NCBI GenBank assembly: GCA_013359125.1
Contig: JABWCR010000024.1
Span: 1-45,845, forward strand
DNA length: 45,845 nucleotides
Direction of reading: 5' to 3'
DNA from: Armatimonadota bacterium
GTDB lineage: Bacteria; Armatimonadota; Fimbriimonadia; Fimbriimonadales; GBS-DC
The notes below the pieces were generated by a model that searched no databases, had not been told where the DNA came from, and saw nothing but the letters and a program-made list of their open reading frames with translations. Every line of letters begins with the position of its first letter. Positions within the stretch are counted from its first letter, which is position 1. Below, piece after piece: positions 8,212 through 15,534 of this stretch. The position numbers and the translations under genes were made by a program.

Positions 8212-9926
8212 TGCTTGTGCCCTCCCGATTCAGAAGGAGCAAAGGCAGGCGGCGAGATCGATCCAGGACCGTGGGAGCCCCAATCGGTAGGGAATACCGG
8301 ATCGCCCTCCACCAACGACCCGAACCCAAACACGATGACCCGATCCCCCTTGCCAAGACCGGAGATCACGGCGGCCCTATCCCGACTGGCGCCGCCCAGT
8401 ACGATCTTGCGCCTAACCGCCGTAAACTGGGACGGAATCTCCTTAGGCACAAGGTCCATCTTGCAGATCGGACAGATTCCCGGCCCCTTCTGCTCGATTT
8501 CGGGATGCATGGGACAGGTATAAAGAGACGGCGTTTGAGCTTGATCCTTCGGAACCTCTTTCAATACCCATACAAATGGACGGCGGCCCTCGTCGTACTG
8601 AACGCTTCGCGCGGGCACGGTAATCGCCTCTTGAACCGCTCTCTGAAGGCTGATCTCCATCTCGGCATACTCGCCGACCGCAATGCGCCCGTCCCGATTA
8701 TCCAGCCTAGCCTCCACAATCATCGTGCGCGAAGCAGCGTCCGCCTCGCGAAAGACCGTGGAGACCACTGCTCGATAAACCCGCTTCGGCTCGCTTTGCC
8801 GTTTGATGGCGACCGGAAAACCCGCCTGAATGCGCGCAGCGTCCTCCGCTGAGACCTTCGCCTGCGCTCGTACCGTTCGATCTTGCTGAAGCCGAAAGAT
8901 CGGGTCGCCCGCCATCGCCACTGTTCCAGGATCGAGCAAACGCTCCGTGATGACACCTTCGTTCTGCGCGGTTATAGTCGAGTATCCTAAGTAAAGCTCG
9001 GCCACGGAGGCTGCGCCCCGCTGCGCCGCGACGGCCGCCTGCGTCTTGCGCCGTTGCGCCTTGGCCGCCGAAACTCGCGCTCGTGCCGCATCCGCTTCCT
9101 TCTCCGACGCCCTGCTCATGGCTTCAGCGCGCAGCGCTCGCGACTGCATGGCCGCCCGATTGGATAGGCTCTGCTCGATGCGTGCTTCGATCGCGACCCG
9201 CATGGCCCGAAGCGACCGAAGTTGCTCCCTTAGTTGCGCCAGCTTCGTGGACGCCATTTGAGCGTCCCGTTTGGAGACGAATCCCTTCTCCAACAGCGCC
9301 GCCGTTCGCGCCGATTCCGCCTCCCAATACTCGATCTCCGCCGCAATCGCCTGAGATTCAGCCGCGTTTTGCTCCCTCTCGGCTTCGACGGCCTTCTGCT
9401 CGGCTTGGGCCCCGGCCAACAGGCTCTGCGCTTCTTGAACCTCGGCCCTGGCCTGTTCAATCTTTTCCAGCGAAGCGAGCAGGCTCGCGTCGGCCTCCGA
9501 AATCGCCGCCGATGCCTGCTCGCTGTCTGCCTCGGCAGTTCCCACTGCTCCACGGGCTTCCTGAGACCGTGCCGCATACTCGGTCGGCTCGATCAGTGCA
9601 AGCGCCTGGCCCGGCCTGACACGATCTCCCGGATAGACTTTGGTATCGATCAACCGGCCCGTAACCCGCGCACGGACGACCTCCTCGTTTTCGGCGCGTA
9701 TGGTAGCCGGATAGACGACCGTCGGCGCGAAAAGCTCAACCCGCACGGCCTCTGCTCCAACGGGAAAGACGCCGCGAGGAGGCTTCATCACGGACATGTC
9801 CATGCCTTGAGCCTCCAAGGGCGTCATCGCGCCTGCCGGGCGCTTGGTCTTAACGATCCACCAGGCGCCCACGATCAACACGGCCAAAAGCAACAGGCTT
9901 GTCGCAACGGACGCAGCTCTTTTCAT
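8208..9926 (-). CDS. RND periplasmic adaptor (CusB/HlyD family) with heavy-metal-binding domain
   Basis: 572 residues. There is an N-terminal signal-anchor (SLLLLAVLIVGAWWIV), a lipoyl/barrel half-domain near 60-110, a long Ala/Glu/Arg-rich coiled-coil hairpin (about 115-295), the second half of the barrel, and a C-terminal membrane-proximal domain. A heavy-metal-binding domain with CPMHP (Cys471) and CPICKMDL (Cys485, Cys488) is inserted inside the C-terminal region; in many CusB proteins this domain is N-terminal. The protein ends in a His-containing tail (GGHKH). It bridges the inner-membrane pump and an outer-membrane channel. The gene lies 14 nt after the HMA-domain gene and overlaps the pump gene, confirming an operon. 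Confidence 0.9.
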   Translation of the reverse strand: MKRAASVATSLLLLAVLIVGAWWIVKTKRPAGAMTPLEAQGMDMSVMKPPRGVFPVGAEAVRVELFAPTVVYPATIRAENEEVVRARVTGRLIDTKVYPGDRVRPGQALALIEPTEYAARSQEARGAVGTAEADSEQASAAISEADASLLASLEKIEQARAEVQEAQSLLAGAQAEQKAVEAEREQNAAESQAIAAEIEYWEAESARTAALLEKGFVSKRDAQMASTKLAQLREQLRSLRAMRVAIEARIEQSLSNRAAMQSRALRAEAMSRASEKEADAARARVSAAKAQRRKTQAAVAAQRGAASVAELYLGYSTITAQNEGVITERLLDPGTVAMAGDPIFRLQQDRTVRAQAKVSAEDAARIQAGFPVAIKRQSEPKRVYRAVVSTVFREADAASRTMIVEARLDNRDGRIAVGEYAEMEISLQRAVQEAITVPARSVQYDEGRRPFVWVLKEVPKDQAQTPSLYTCPMHPEIEQKGPGICPICKMDLVPKEIPSQFTAVRRKIVLGGASRDRAAVISGLGKGDRVIVFGFGSLVEGDPVFPTDWGSHGPGSISPPAFAPSESGGHKH

Positions 9927-9940
9927 GGCTCTCGCCCCCC

Positions 9941-10411
9941 TTAGCGCTGGCCGCCAGACTTGGCAATCGCCTGGTCGATCTGCGCCATCTTCACTAGGCT
10001 GTTCGGCTTAAACGCAATGTGAAGAGCGCCCTTATCGACGGTCGCCTTCGCCACGCCCGCAACCTTCGAGACCGAAGCAGCCGCCCTCGCCGGATCGCCC
10101 CGCATCAACTTCACCGAAAGCAGACCCGAATACTTGCCGAACTTGGGCCCCATCGCATGGGGGATCGAAGGCAAAGCGTTGACAATCTGAGAAACCGCTG
10201 CCTTGGCCTCGTCAAACCTCACGGTCGCGATGCCCGTTTTGTAGCTCAAATCGGCGGCTTGGACGCCCTTTATCGCCTTGATTCCCTGGACGACCGGAGC
10301 GACGCAACCCTCGCAATGGAGGTTGCCGACTTTGATGGCTACCGTCTGCACCTGGGCGCTGGCCGCGCCCACAACCGCCGCAAGCGCGGCGATGCCTATG
10401 AACTTGTACAT
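9941..10411 (-). CDS. exported heavy-metal-associated (HMA) domain protein
   Basis: 156 residues. A signal peptide (MYKFIGIAALAAVVGAASAQ) is followed by an HMA fold carrying LHCEGC (Cys33, Cys36), the variant of the MxCxxC metal site. A second HMA-like repeat (about residues 92-153, starting LLSVKLMRGD and ending KMAQIDQAI) lacks cysteines. It is probably a periplasmic metal chaperone or sensor feeding the efflux system (inference). The start is set by a strong Shine-Dalgarno AGGAGG eight bases upstream of the ATG at 10411. Confidence 0.85.
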   Translation of the reverse strand: MYKFIGIAALAAVVGAASAQVQTVAIKVGNLHCEGCVAPVVQGIKAIKGVQAADLSYKTGIATVRFDEAKAAVSQIVNALPSIPHAMGPKFGKYSGLLSVKLMRGDPARAAASVSKVAGVAKATVDKGALHIAFKPNSLVKMAQIDQAIAKSGGQR

Positions 10412-10460
10412 GGATTTCCTCCTGTGTTAGCGTATAGCAGTCAAAGACAAGACTATATGC

Positions 10461-10844
10461 TCACACTGGAGGCGCGCGAGAAGGCTGATTGACGACAGGC
10501 GAATACGGTAGAAACTTCGGATGAAAAGCGATGACCGCACAACGGTCGAACGATGGAAGATGAAGGCTTGGCAGCTCGGTCGAAGCCAAAACCGACCACG
10601 ATAAAACGGCATTCTGCGAAGCAACAGATTCGTCTCGCCCATCGGCCGCGCAGAGCGAACAGCCATGGCAAGCGTCCGATTTGGGAAGCTGCAGCGCCTC
10701 GCTCGATTGGCTTGCCGAGCAGCACGAATTGTTCGTTTGAGGCGCATGACAGTCGCATCGCTCCGTCAGCGCCAAACTCAAAGGCGCAAAGGCCAGCCAA
10801 ACGGCGACCGGCGCCAACGTATAAACCGACCTGAACCAGGCCAT
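10461..10844 (-). CDS. small Cys-rich exported or membrane protein, first gene of the metal operon
   Basis: 127 residues when started at the ATG at 10844. A TATACT box ends 7 nt upstream of that ATG, so the longer open frame to 10880 is rejected. The N-terminus (MAWFRSVYTLAPVAVWLAFAPLSLAL) is a signal peptide or membrane helix, followed by a Cys/His cluster: CDCH, SCC and, after a Ser-rich spacer, CHGCSLC. The C-terminal half has no cysteine except one. I do not recognise the family. Position at the head of the copper-type operon and the Cys/His cluster suggest periplasmic metal binding, similar in style to small copper-responsive proteins such as CopL or DUF2946. It is 49 nt upstream of the HMA gene. 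Confidence 0.65.
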   Translation of the reverse strand: MAWFRSVYTLAPVAVWLAFAPLSLALTERCDCHAPQTNNSCCSASQSSEALQLPKSDACHGCSLCAADGRDESVASQNAVLSWSVLASTELPSLHLPSFDRCAVIAFHPKFLPYSPVVNQPSRAPPV

Positions 10845-10851
10845 GAAATCG

Positions 10852-10857
10852 AGTATA
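10852..10857 (-). promoter_or_regulatory. -10 box TATACT of the metal-efflux operon
   Basis: GGGTATACT on the minus strand ends 7 nt before the ATG at 10844, giving a predicted leaderless transcript. It shares the 79-nt divergent gap with the phytase gene. Confidence 0.65.
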
Positions 10858-10923
10858 CCCCTGCGTCTGCGCCGTTGCAAGCCTTAACCGTTCCATAACG
10901 CAAGCCAGAGTAACCTCAACCCC

Positions 10924-11940
10924 ATGATAGCGCGCCTCGCTCTGCTCGTTCTGATGGCCCTCCAGCCCCAAGCCGTCAGCCTTGCCCCGGCGCTCTACAC
11001 CGATCCCGTAACGCACGACGCCGACGACCCCGCTATCTGGATCAATCGGAAAAACGCCAGAGAATCGCGCATCGTCGGTACCGATAAAGATCAGGAAGGG
11101 GCGCTCTACGTCTTCGATATAAAGGGCAAAGTCCGCCAAATCGTCAAAGGTCTCAACCGTCCGAACAATGTGGACGTCGAGCAAAACAGTATCATCGGAG
11201 GGCTTACAAGAGACATCGCCGTAGCCACCGAGCGCGGCGCGCAACGCCTGCGCATTTTTGCCATCGACGCCGAAGGCCAACTGACCGACGTCTCCGGACA
11301 GACGAAACTCTTTGACGGCGAAGCAGGCGACCGAGCTGCCGCCATGGGCGTCGCGCTCTACAAAAGGCCGAAAGACGGCGCCGTCTTCGCCATCGTCTCG
11401 CGCAAATCGGGCCCCGCCGACGGCTACCTATACCAATACCGGCTGACGCCAGAACCGAACAACAAGATCGGCCTCGTCAAAGCTCGAGCGTTCGGCAAGT
11501 TTATAGGCGGTAACGAGATCGAGGCGATTGCCGTGGACGACGCACAGGGGATCGTCTACTACTCAGACGAGGGCTACGGCGTGCACCGCTATCGCGCCGA
11601 CCCCGACGCGCCAAACGCCAGCCAGCCGCTGGGCGTCTTTGCCGCTACCGGCTTTGAGGGCGACCACGAGGGTATCGGCATCTATGCAACCGGGCCGCGC
11701 ACGGGCTACATTGTCGTCTCCGATCAGCGCAAGGGCGAAAGTTGGTACTGGGTTTGGCGGCGCGACGGCGACTTTACAACGCCCCACAAGATCGTCAAGG
11801 GCGCGGACGACACGGACGGCCTCGATTGCGCCTCTGCAAGCCTGGGCGCGGCCTTCCCTCGCGGCCTGGTCGTCGCCATGAACAGCAAAGGCAAGAACTT
11901 CGCCGTCTACGATGCCGCCCGCTTCTTCTCGCTAAAATAG
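10924..11940 (+). CDS. beta-propeller phytase (3-phytase)
   Basis: 338 residues with a signal peptide (IARLALLVLMALQPQAVS). It matches the BPP phytase family: DADDPAIWIN near the start, GLNRPNNVDV, EIEAIAVDDAQGIVYYSDE, FEGDHEGIGIY and VVSDQRKGESWYW are conserved calcium- and phosphate-binding stretches. It should release phosphate from phytate (inositol hexakisphosphate) outside the cytoplasm. The length is normal for the family. A TAACCT box lies about 8 nt before the ATG. The gene is divergent from the metal operon and is followed by an SDR gene and an EEP-fold gene in the same direction. Confidence 0.9.
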   Translation: MIARLALLVLMALQPQAVSLAPALYTDPVTHDADDPAIWINRKNARESRIVGTDKDQEGALYVFDIKGKVRQIVKGLNRPNNVDVEQNSIIGGLTRDIAVATERGAQRLRIFAIDAEGQLTDVSGQTKLFDGEAGDRAAAMGVALYKRPKDGAVFAIVSRKSGPADGYLYQYRLTPEPNNKIGLVKARAFGKFIGGNEIEAIAVDDAQGIVYYSDEGYGVHRYRADPDAPNASQPLGVFAATGFEGDHEGIGIYATGPRTGYIVVSDQRKGESWYWVWRRDGDFTTPHKIVKGADDTDGLDCASASLGAAFPRGLVVAMNSKGKNFAVYDAARFFSLK

Positions 11941-11951
11941 GCGCTATCGGC

Positions 11952-11957
11952 TACAAT
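11952..11957 (+). promoter_or_regulatory. -10 box TACAAT before the SrlD-like gene
   Basis: GGCTACAAT ends 6 nt before the ATG at 11964, in a gap of only 23 nt after the phytase stop. It gives the SDR gene its own leaderless promoter even though it sits directly behind the phytase. Confidence 0.65.
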
Positions 11958-11963
11958 CTACCC

Positions 11964-12737
11964 ATGCGATTGCAAGGCCGCTCCGCCTGGATCACCGGCG
12001 CCGCACAGGGGCTGGGCGCCGCCATCGCCGAGCGATTGGCGCAAGAAGGCTGCGACCGCCTGCTTCTATTCGACCTTCAACCCCTCGACGCAATAGCAGA
12101 GCGACTGAAGAACTACCGCGCCACCGTCCTGACCGTCCAAGGCGATGTCGCCAATGAAGACGACGTAGCCGAAGCCCAAGCCGTCTGCGCAGAAGACTTT
12201 GGCAGCCTCGACATCCTCGTCGCCAATGCCGGAATCTTGATCAGTGGCGAGGCAGTCAGCTTCGACACCGAAGATTGGTGGCGCGTGATCGAGGTCAACC
12301 TCATGGGCTACTTCCTTTGCGCTCGCGCCGCCGCCCAAATAATGATCGAACAAGGCTCCGGCAGCATCGTGCAGATCAACTCCAAATCCGGACTCAAGGG
12401 CAGCTATCGCAACTCGGCCTACAGCGCGTCCAAGTTTGGCGGTATTGGATTGACCCAAAGCCTGGCGCTGGAGCTGGCGCCGCACAACGTCCGCGTCAAC
12501 GCCGTCTGCCCCGGAAACTTGCTGGATTCCCCCCTCTGGCAGCACAGTTTGTTCGACCAATATGCCGAAAAATGGCAACTTCCGGCGGAGTTCGTGCGAA
12601 AATATTACGAGGCGCAAACGCCCTTGGGGCGGAGTTGCCAATACGACGACGTCTGCGCGGCGGTGGTCTACCTCTGCTCGGACGAAGCGTCCTACATAAC
12701 AGGAGAAGCGATGAGCGTTACAGGCGGACAGTTATGA
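11964..12737 (+). CDS. sorbitol-6-phosphate 2-dehydrogenase-like SDR
   Basis: 257 residues, a classical short-chain dehydrogenase: nucleotide site TGAAQGLG, NAG motif (VANAG), catalytic Ser in INSKSG and YSASK. The stretches VNLMGYFLCAR, SKSGLKGSYRNSAYSASKFGGIGLTQ (spread over residues about 140-165), GNLLDSPLWQ, YYEAQTPLGR and ASYITGEAMSVTGGQ match SrlD (sorbitol-6-phosphate to fructose-6-phosphate, NAD-dependent) closely. No sorbitol PTS genes are in the window, so the actual polyol substrate is open. The start is fixed by the TACAAT box 6 nt upstream. The stop overlaps the start of the next gene (ATGA at 12734-12737). Confidence 0.8.
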   Translation: MRLQGRSAWITGAAQGLGAAIAERLAQEGCDRLLLFDLQPLDAIAERLKNYRATVLTVQGDVANEDDVAEAQAVCAEDFGSLDILVANAGILISGEAVSFDTEDWWRVIEVNLMGYFLCARAAAQIMIEQGSGSIVQINSKSGLKGSYRNSAYSASKFGGIGLTQSLALELAPHNVRVNAVCPGNLLDSPLWQHSLFDQYAEKWQLPAEFVRKYYEAQTPLGRSCQYDDVCAAVVYLCSDEASYITGEAMSVTGGQL

Positions 12738-14224
12738 AACTGGGCTTTTGGATCGCGTTGGCTCTGACGGCCGCGACCGGACAGGCGCAACTAAGGGTTG
12801 TAACATGGAACATCTCCAACTACAATGGTTCGAGAATGCCGGCCATCCGCACCGCGGTCTATGGCCAGTTCGAAGGCCGCAGCATGGCGCCCGACATCGT
12901 CATCACGCAGGAGTTCTTGAGCCAAGCGGCTGTGAACGACTTTCGCACCGCCCTCAACACCGCGACCGGCAGCCCGGGCGATTGGCAGGCCGCGCCTTTC
13001 ATTAACGGCCCCGACACCGACAGCGCCTTCTTTTATCGTTCCTCCAAGGTCGCCTTCCTTGGAGTCGAGGTCGTCGCGACCGGCTCCTCAGCGTCCGACA
13101 ATCAGCCCCGCAACACCTATCGATACGACATCCGCCTCATCGACTACGCCTCCGATGGCGCCCGGCTCTACTGCTACGCCACGCATATGAAGGCCGGCAA
13201 CACCACAACCGACCAGCAGCGCCGATTGGTCGAAGCCGAGCGCATCCGAGCCGACGCGCAGACCTTGCCTACCGGCTCGCACTTCCTCTTGGGCGGCGAT
13301 CTCAACGTTCCAAACAGCAATCAGGCCGCCTTTCAAACCCTCATCGCCAACACCGCCAACAATACTGGCCGCTTCTTCGACCCTATCAACACCTTGGGCA
13401 ACTGGAACAATCAGATGGCCATGCGCTTTGTGCACACTCAAGACCCTTGGGCGAACATGGACGACCGCTTCGACTTCATCCTCCTCTCGTCCAACCTGAT
13501 CGACGGCAACGGCTTCGACTACCTGGGCAATCCCGCCTATCCCTACAGCACGACCACATGGAACGATGCCAACCACTCCTACCGCGCATGGGGCAACGAC
13601 GGCGAGAGTTTCGGCGCCGGCATCCGCACCACAGGCAACACAATGGTCGGCCCGGCCATTGCGCAAGCCATCAAGGACGCCGCGACCACCAACGGCCATC
13701 TGCCTGTCTTTCTCGATCTGCGCGTGCCGCCTAAGGTCGATTCCGATGAGGTCTTGGATTTTGGCGTCGTCTTTAAGGGCGCCAATCCCCTTCGTACGCT
13801 GATGGTATGGAACTCCGGCAATGTGGGACTTTGGACGGCTAACGGCATTGCCGCGCTGAACTACGATCTCGTCGCGAGTTCGGGCTTCGTGGCGCCCAGC
13901 GGATCGTTCAGCGATGCCGCGGGCGGAGGCGCGAACAGCCACATCGTGCGAATGCAAACAGGCTCGCTGGGCGTCAAGACAGGTACGGTTACCATTCGAT
14001 CGAATGCGCCGGACGAGCCCGATCGCATAGTAACCGTGATGGGTCGCGTAGACCCGTCGGGCGATGTGGACGGTAACCGATGCGTGGATGACAGCGATCT
14101 CGCCGCAGTTCTAGCCGCTTTTGGCCAAACGGGCCAAGGCATAGACGAGGACGTGAACGAGGACGGCACTGTGGACGATCTCGACCTGGCGATCGTGCTC
14201 ACCAACTTCGGCTGGGGCTGCTAG
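12734..14224 (+). CDS. exported endonuclease/exonuclease/phosphatase-fold protein with dockerin-like tail
   Basis: 496 residues, starting at the ATG that overlaps the previous stop. A signal peptide (FWIALALTAATGQAQ) leads into an EEP domain (RVVTWNISNYNG, PDIVITQEF, the long middle part with HMKAGNT, LLGGDLNVPNS and DDRFDFILLS), covering about residues 20-330. Next comes a beta-sandwich domain of the HYDIN/choice-of-anchor type (about 335-440), then two EF-hand repeats of dockerin type (GDVDGNRCVDDSDLAAVLAAF and EDGTVDDLDLAIVLTNF) ending in GWGC. It is likely a secreted phosphodiesterase or nuclease; the substrate cannot be told. The tail probably serves anchoring or sorting, as in three other proteins here. 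Confidence 0.85.
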   Translation: MKLGFWIALALTAATGQAQLRVVTWNISNYNGSRMPAIRTAVYGQFEGRSMAPDIVITQEFLSQAAVNDFRTALNTATGSPGDWQAAPFINGPDTDSAFFYRSSKVAFLGVEVVATGSSASDNQPRNTYRYDIRLIDYASDGARLYCYATHMKAGNTTTDQQRRLVEAERIRADAQTLPTGSHFLLGGDLNVPNSNQAAFQTLIANTANNTGRFFDPINTLGNWNNQMAMRFVHTQDPWANMDDRFDFILLSSNLIDGNGFDYLGNPAYPYSTTTWNDANHSYRAWGNDGESFGAGIRTTGNTMVGPAIAQAIKDAATTNGHLPVFLDLRVPPKVDSDEVLDFGVVFKGANPLRTLMVWNSGNVGLWTANGIAALNYDLVASSGFVAPSGSFSDAAGGGANSHIVRMQTGSLGVKTGTVTIRSNAPDEPDRIVTVMGRVDPSGDVDGNRCVDDSDLAAVLAAFGQTGQGIDEDVNEDGTVDDLDLAIVLTNFGWGC

Positions 14225-14994
14225 CGCCGCTCCTCTCGATACATCTCCATCAGCTTATCGCCAAACGGCCGCCCGTCCGCCCGCATAAAGCCGCGATTGC
14301 GACGCCCAATGCGATCCCCAACCTGGCTGCGATGCGCGGCCAACGCTTGTTGCTTGATCTCGGCAACCTCCGTTACGTCCACCGCTGTGTTCGGTCGGCG
14401 AGTGTGAAATAGGAACAGCCTGGGGCGCGGTTGGGGCAACGAAAGCCAGTATCGCCGCACGATCTTGCCCGTGCCTTCGTGGTCTAAGTGAAAGTACGGC
14501 GGGCGCGGCCAGACAGGATCGAACGTCAGCACGGCGTCCGGCTTGACATCCCTCCAAACGGCAACAATCTTCTCCAAAACTCGCCGATGATACCGCTGCA
14601 CGCCACGATCGGGCATGTTCAGAAACTCCAATCGTTGGGCGCCGACGACTCTGGCCGCTTCTTCTTGCTCGGCCCTTCGTGTCTTGGCCAGATTCTGGCT
14701 GCCAATTCGATTGGGCCCCTTCTCGCCGTCGGTTACAATCACCATCGTAACCCTTGCGCCCGAATCGGACAGTCGTCTTAGGGTTCCTGCGGCGTACCAA
14801 TCCAAATCGTCCGGATGCGCGCCGATCGCCAGCACGTTGCGTGCGGTCAGCAGCGCTTCGCCGCTTTGTTCGGCTTCTTCGGGCGTCGCGGTCAGTTCGG
14901 ACTTTCCAAATGCGTATAAACCGGCCAATGCGATGCCCACGAACAGCCCTCCGACAGGCCACTTTGTCCAGCCTCTCCGTCGATTCGACTGCAT
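14221..14994 (-). CDS. PIG-L (LmbE) family deacetylase, membrane-anchored
   Basis: 257 residues. An N-terminal Arg-rich segment and one membrane helix (about 14-29) precede the catalytic domain. Zinc motifs are GAHPDDLDWYAAGT (His60, Asp63), TDGEKG and HLDH. The family removes N-acetyl groups from GlcNAc-type substrates. The ATG at 14994 is supported by a TAGAAT box ending 6 nt before it. The stop codons of this gene and of the convergent EEP-fold gene overlap in a 4-bp CTAG. Confidence 0.85.
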   Translation of the reverse strand: MQSNRRRGWTKWPVGGLFVGIALAGLYAFGKSELTATPEEAEQSGEALLTARNVLAIGAHPDDLDWYAAGTLRRLSDSGARVTMVIVTDGEKGPNRIGSQNLAKTRRAEQEEAARVVGAQRLEFLNMPDRGVQRYHRRVLEKIVAVWRDVKPDAVLTFDPVWPRPPYFHLDHEGTGKIVRRYWLSLPQPRPRLFLFHTRRPNTAVDVTEVAEIKQQALAAHRSQVGDRIGRRNRGFMRADGRPFGDKLMEMYREERR

Positions 14995-15000
14995 CGCGTG

Positions 15001-15006
15001 ATTCTA
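15001..15006 (-). promoter_or_regulatory. -10 box TAGAAT of the PIG-L gene
   Basis: AAGTAGAAT on the minus strand ends 6 nt before the ATG at 14994, predicting a leaderless transcript. The two-hairpin repeat element lies just upstream. Confidence 0.6.
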
Positions 15007-15024
15007 CTTGATGGGAACGCCCTC

Positions 15025-15086
15025 GGAACACCAGGCTCCTGCCTGGCCCGACCAGTCTCTTGAGCCACCCAGAAGGGTGGCGTTCC
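15025..15086 (-). repeat. 62-bp two-hairpin repeat element, copy 2 (inverted)
   Basis: Read on the minus strand this is GGAACGCC, stem GCCACCC-ttct-GGGTGGC, 16-nt spacer, stem GCCAGGC-agga-GCCTGGT, then GTTCC. It has the same length and spacing as copy 1 at 979-1040. The closing pair of the first stem is C-G here but T-A in copy 1, a compensatory change. One extra 11-bp unit (GGAACGCCCTC at 15014-15024) adjoins it. It sits between the PIG-L promoter and the regulator promoter. Confidence 0.85.
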
Positions 15087-15097
15087 GATTCAATAGG

Positions 15098-15103
15098 TAT
15101 AAT
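15098..15103 (+). promoter_or_regulatory. -10 box TATAAT of the DtxR/MntR-type regulator
   Basis: AGGTATAAT is followed by a 17-nt leader with GGAG before the ATG at 15121. The expected -35 position falls inside the second hairpin of the repeat element, where no TTGACA-like sequence is seen. Confidence 0.65.
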
Positions 15104-15120
15104 CCGCACGGAGCAGAGCC

Positions 15121-15534
15121 ATGAGCCGAGAGTCCAGCGTATCCATACAAGACTATCTCAAAACCATCTATCACTTAACAGAAGGCGACAAACCCGTCAG
15201 TACCGGCGTTCTAGCGCGCCGACTGAACTGCACGCCCGCAGCCGTCAGCCAGATGCTCCCCTTGCTATCGGAGAAGGGCTGGGTCGTGCACCAACCCTAC
15301 CGAGGCGTGCGACTGACCGAAACCGGCGTCAAGATCGCCGAAGAGATCGTCCGCCATCACCGCCTCTTAGAGCGATACCTCGTCGATCACCTGGGCTACG
15401 ACGCCGACAACGCGCACGACGAGGCCGAGCGATTAGAGCACCACATCTCCGAAGAGTTCGAAGCCAAGATCGCCGAGATCATGAACGACCCCGAAACCTG
15501 CCCGCACGGAAGCCCCATTCCGCCCCGACGCTAA
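15121..15534 (+). CDS. DtxR/MntR-family metal-dependent transcriptional regulator
   Basis: 137 residues. The N-terminal winged helix (IQDYLKTIYHL, LARRLNCTPAAVSQMLPLL) is followed by the dimerisation helix region with the metal ligands in HHRLLERYL and DEAERLEHHIS, and it ends CPHGSPIP, the usual end of the two-domain core. There is no SH3-like third domain, so it is MntR-sized. Such proteins repress metal uptake or activate export genes upon binding Mn(II) or Fe(II). Which metal applies here and the target genes are unknown; the heavy-metal operon at 4984-10844 is one candidate. Its stop overlaps the convergent radA stop by 4 bp. Confidence 0.85.
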   Translation: MSRESSVSIQDYLKTIYHLTEGDKPVSTGVLARRLNCTPAAVSQMLPLLSEKGWVVHQPYRGVRLTETGVKIAEEIVRHHRLLERYLVDHLGYDADNAHDEAERLEHHISEEFEAKIAEIMNDPETCPHGSPIPPRR

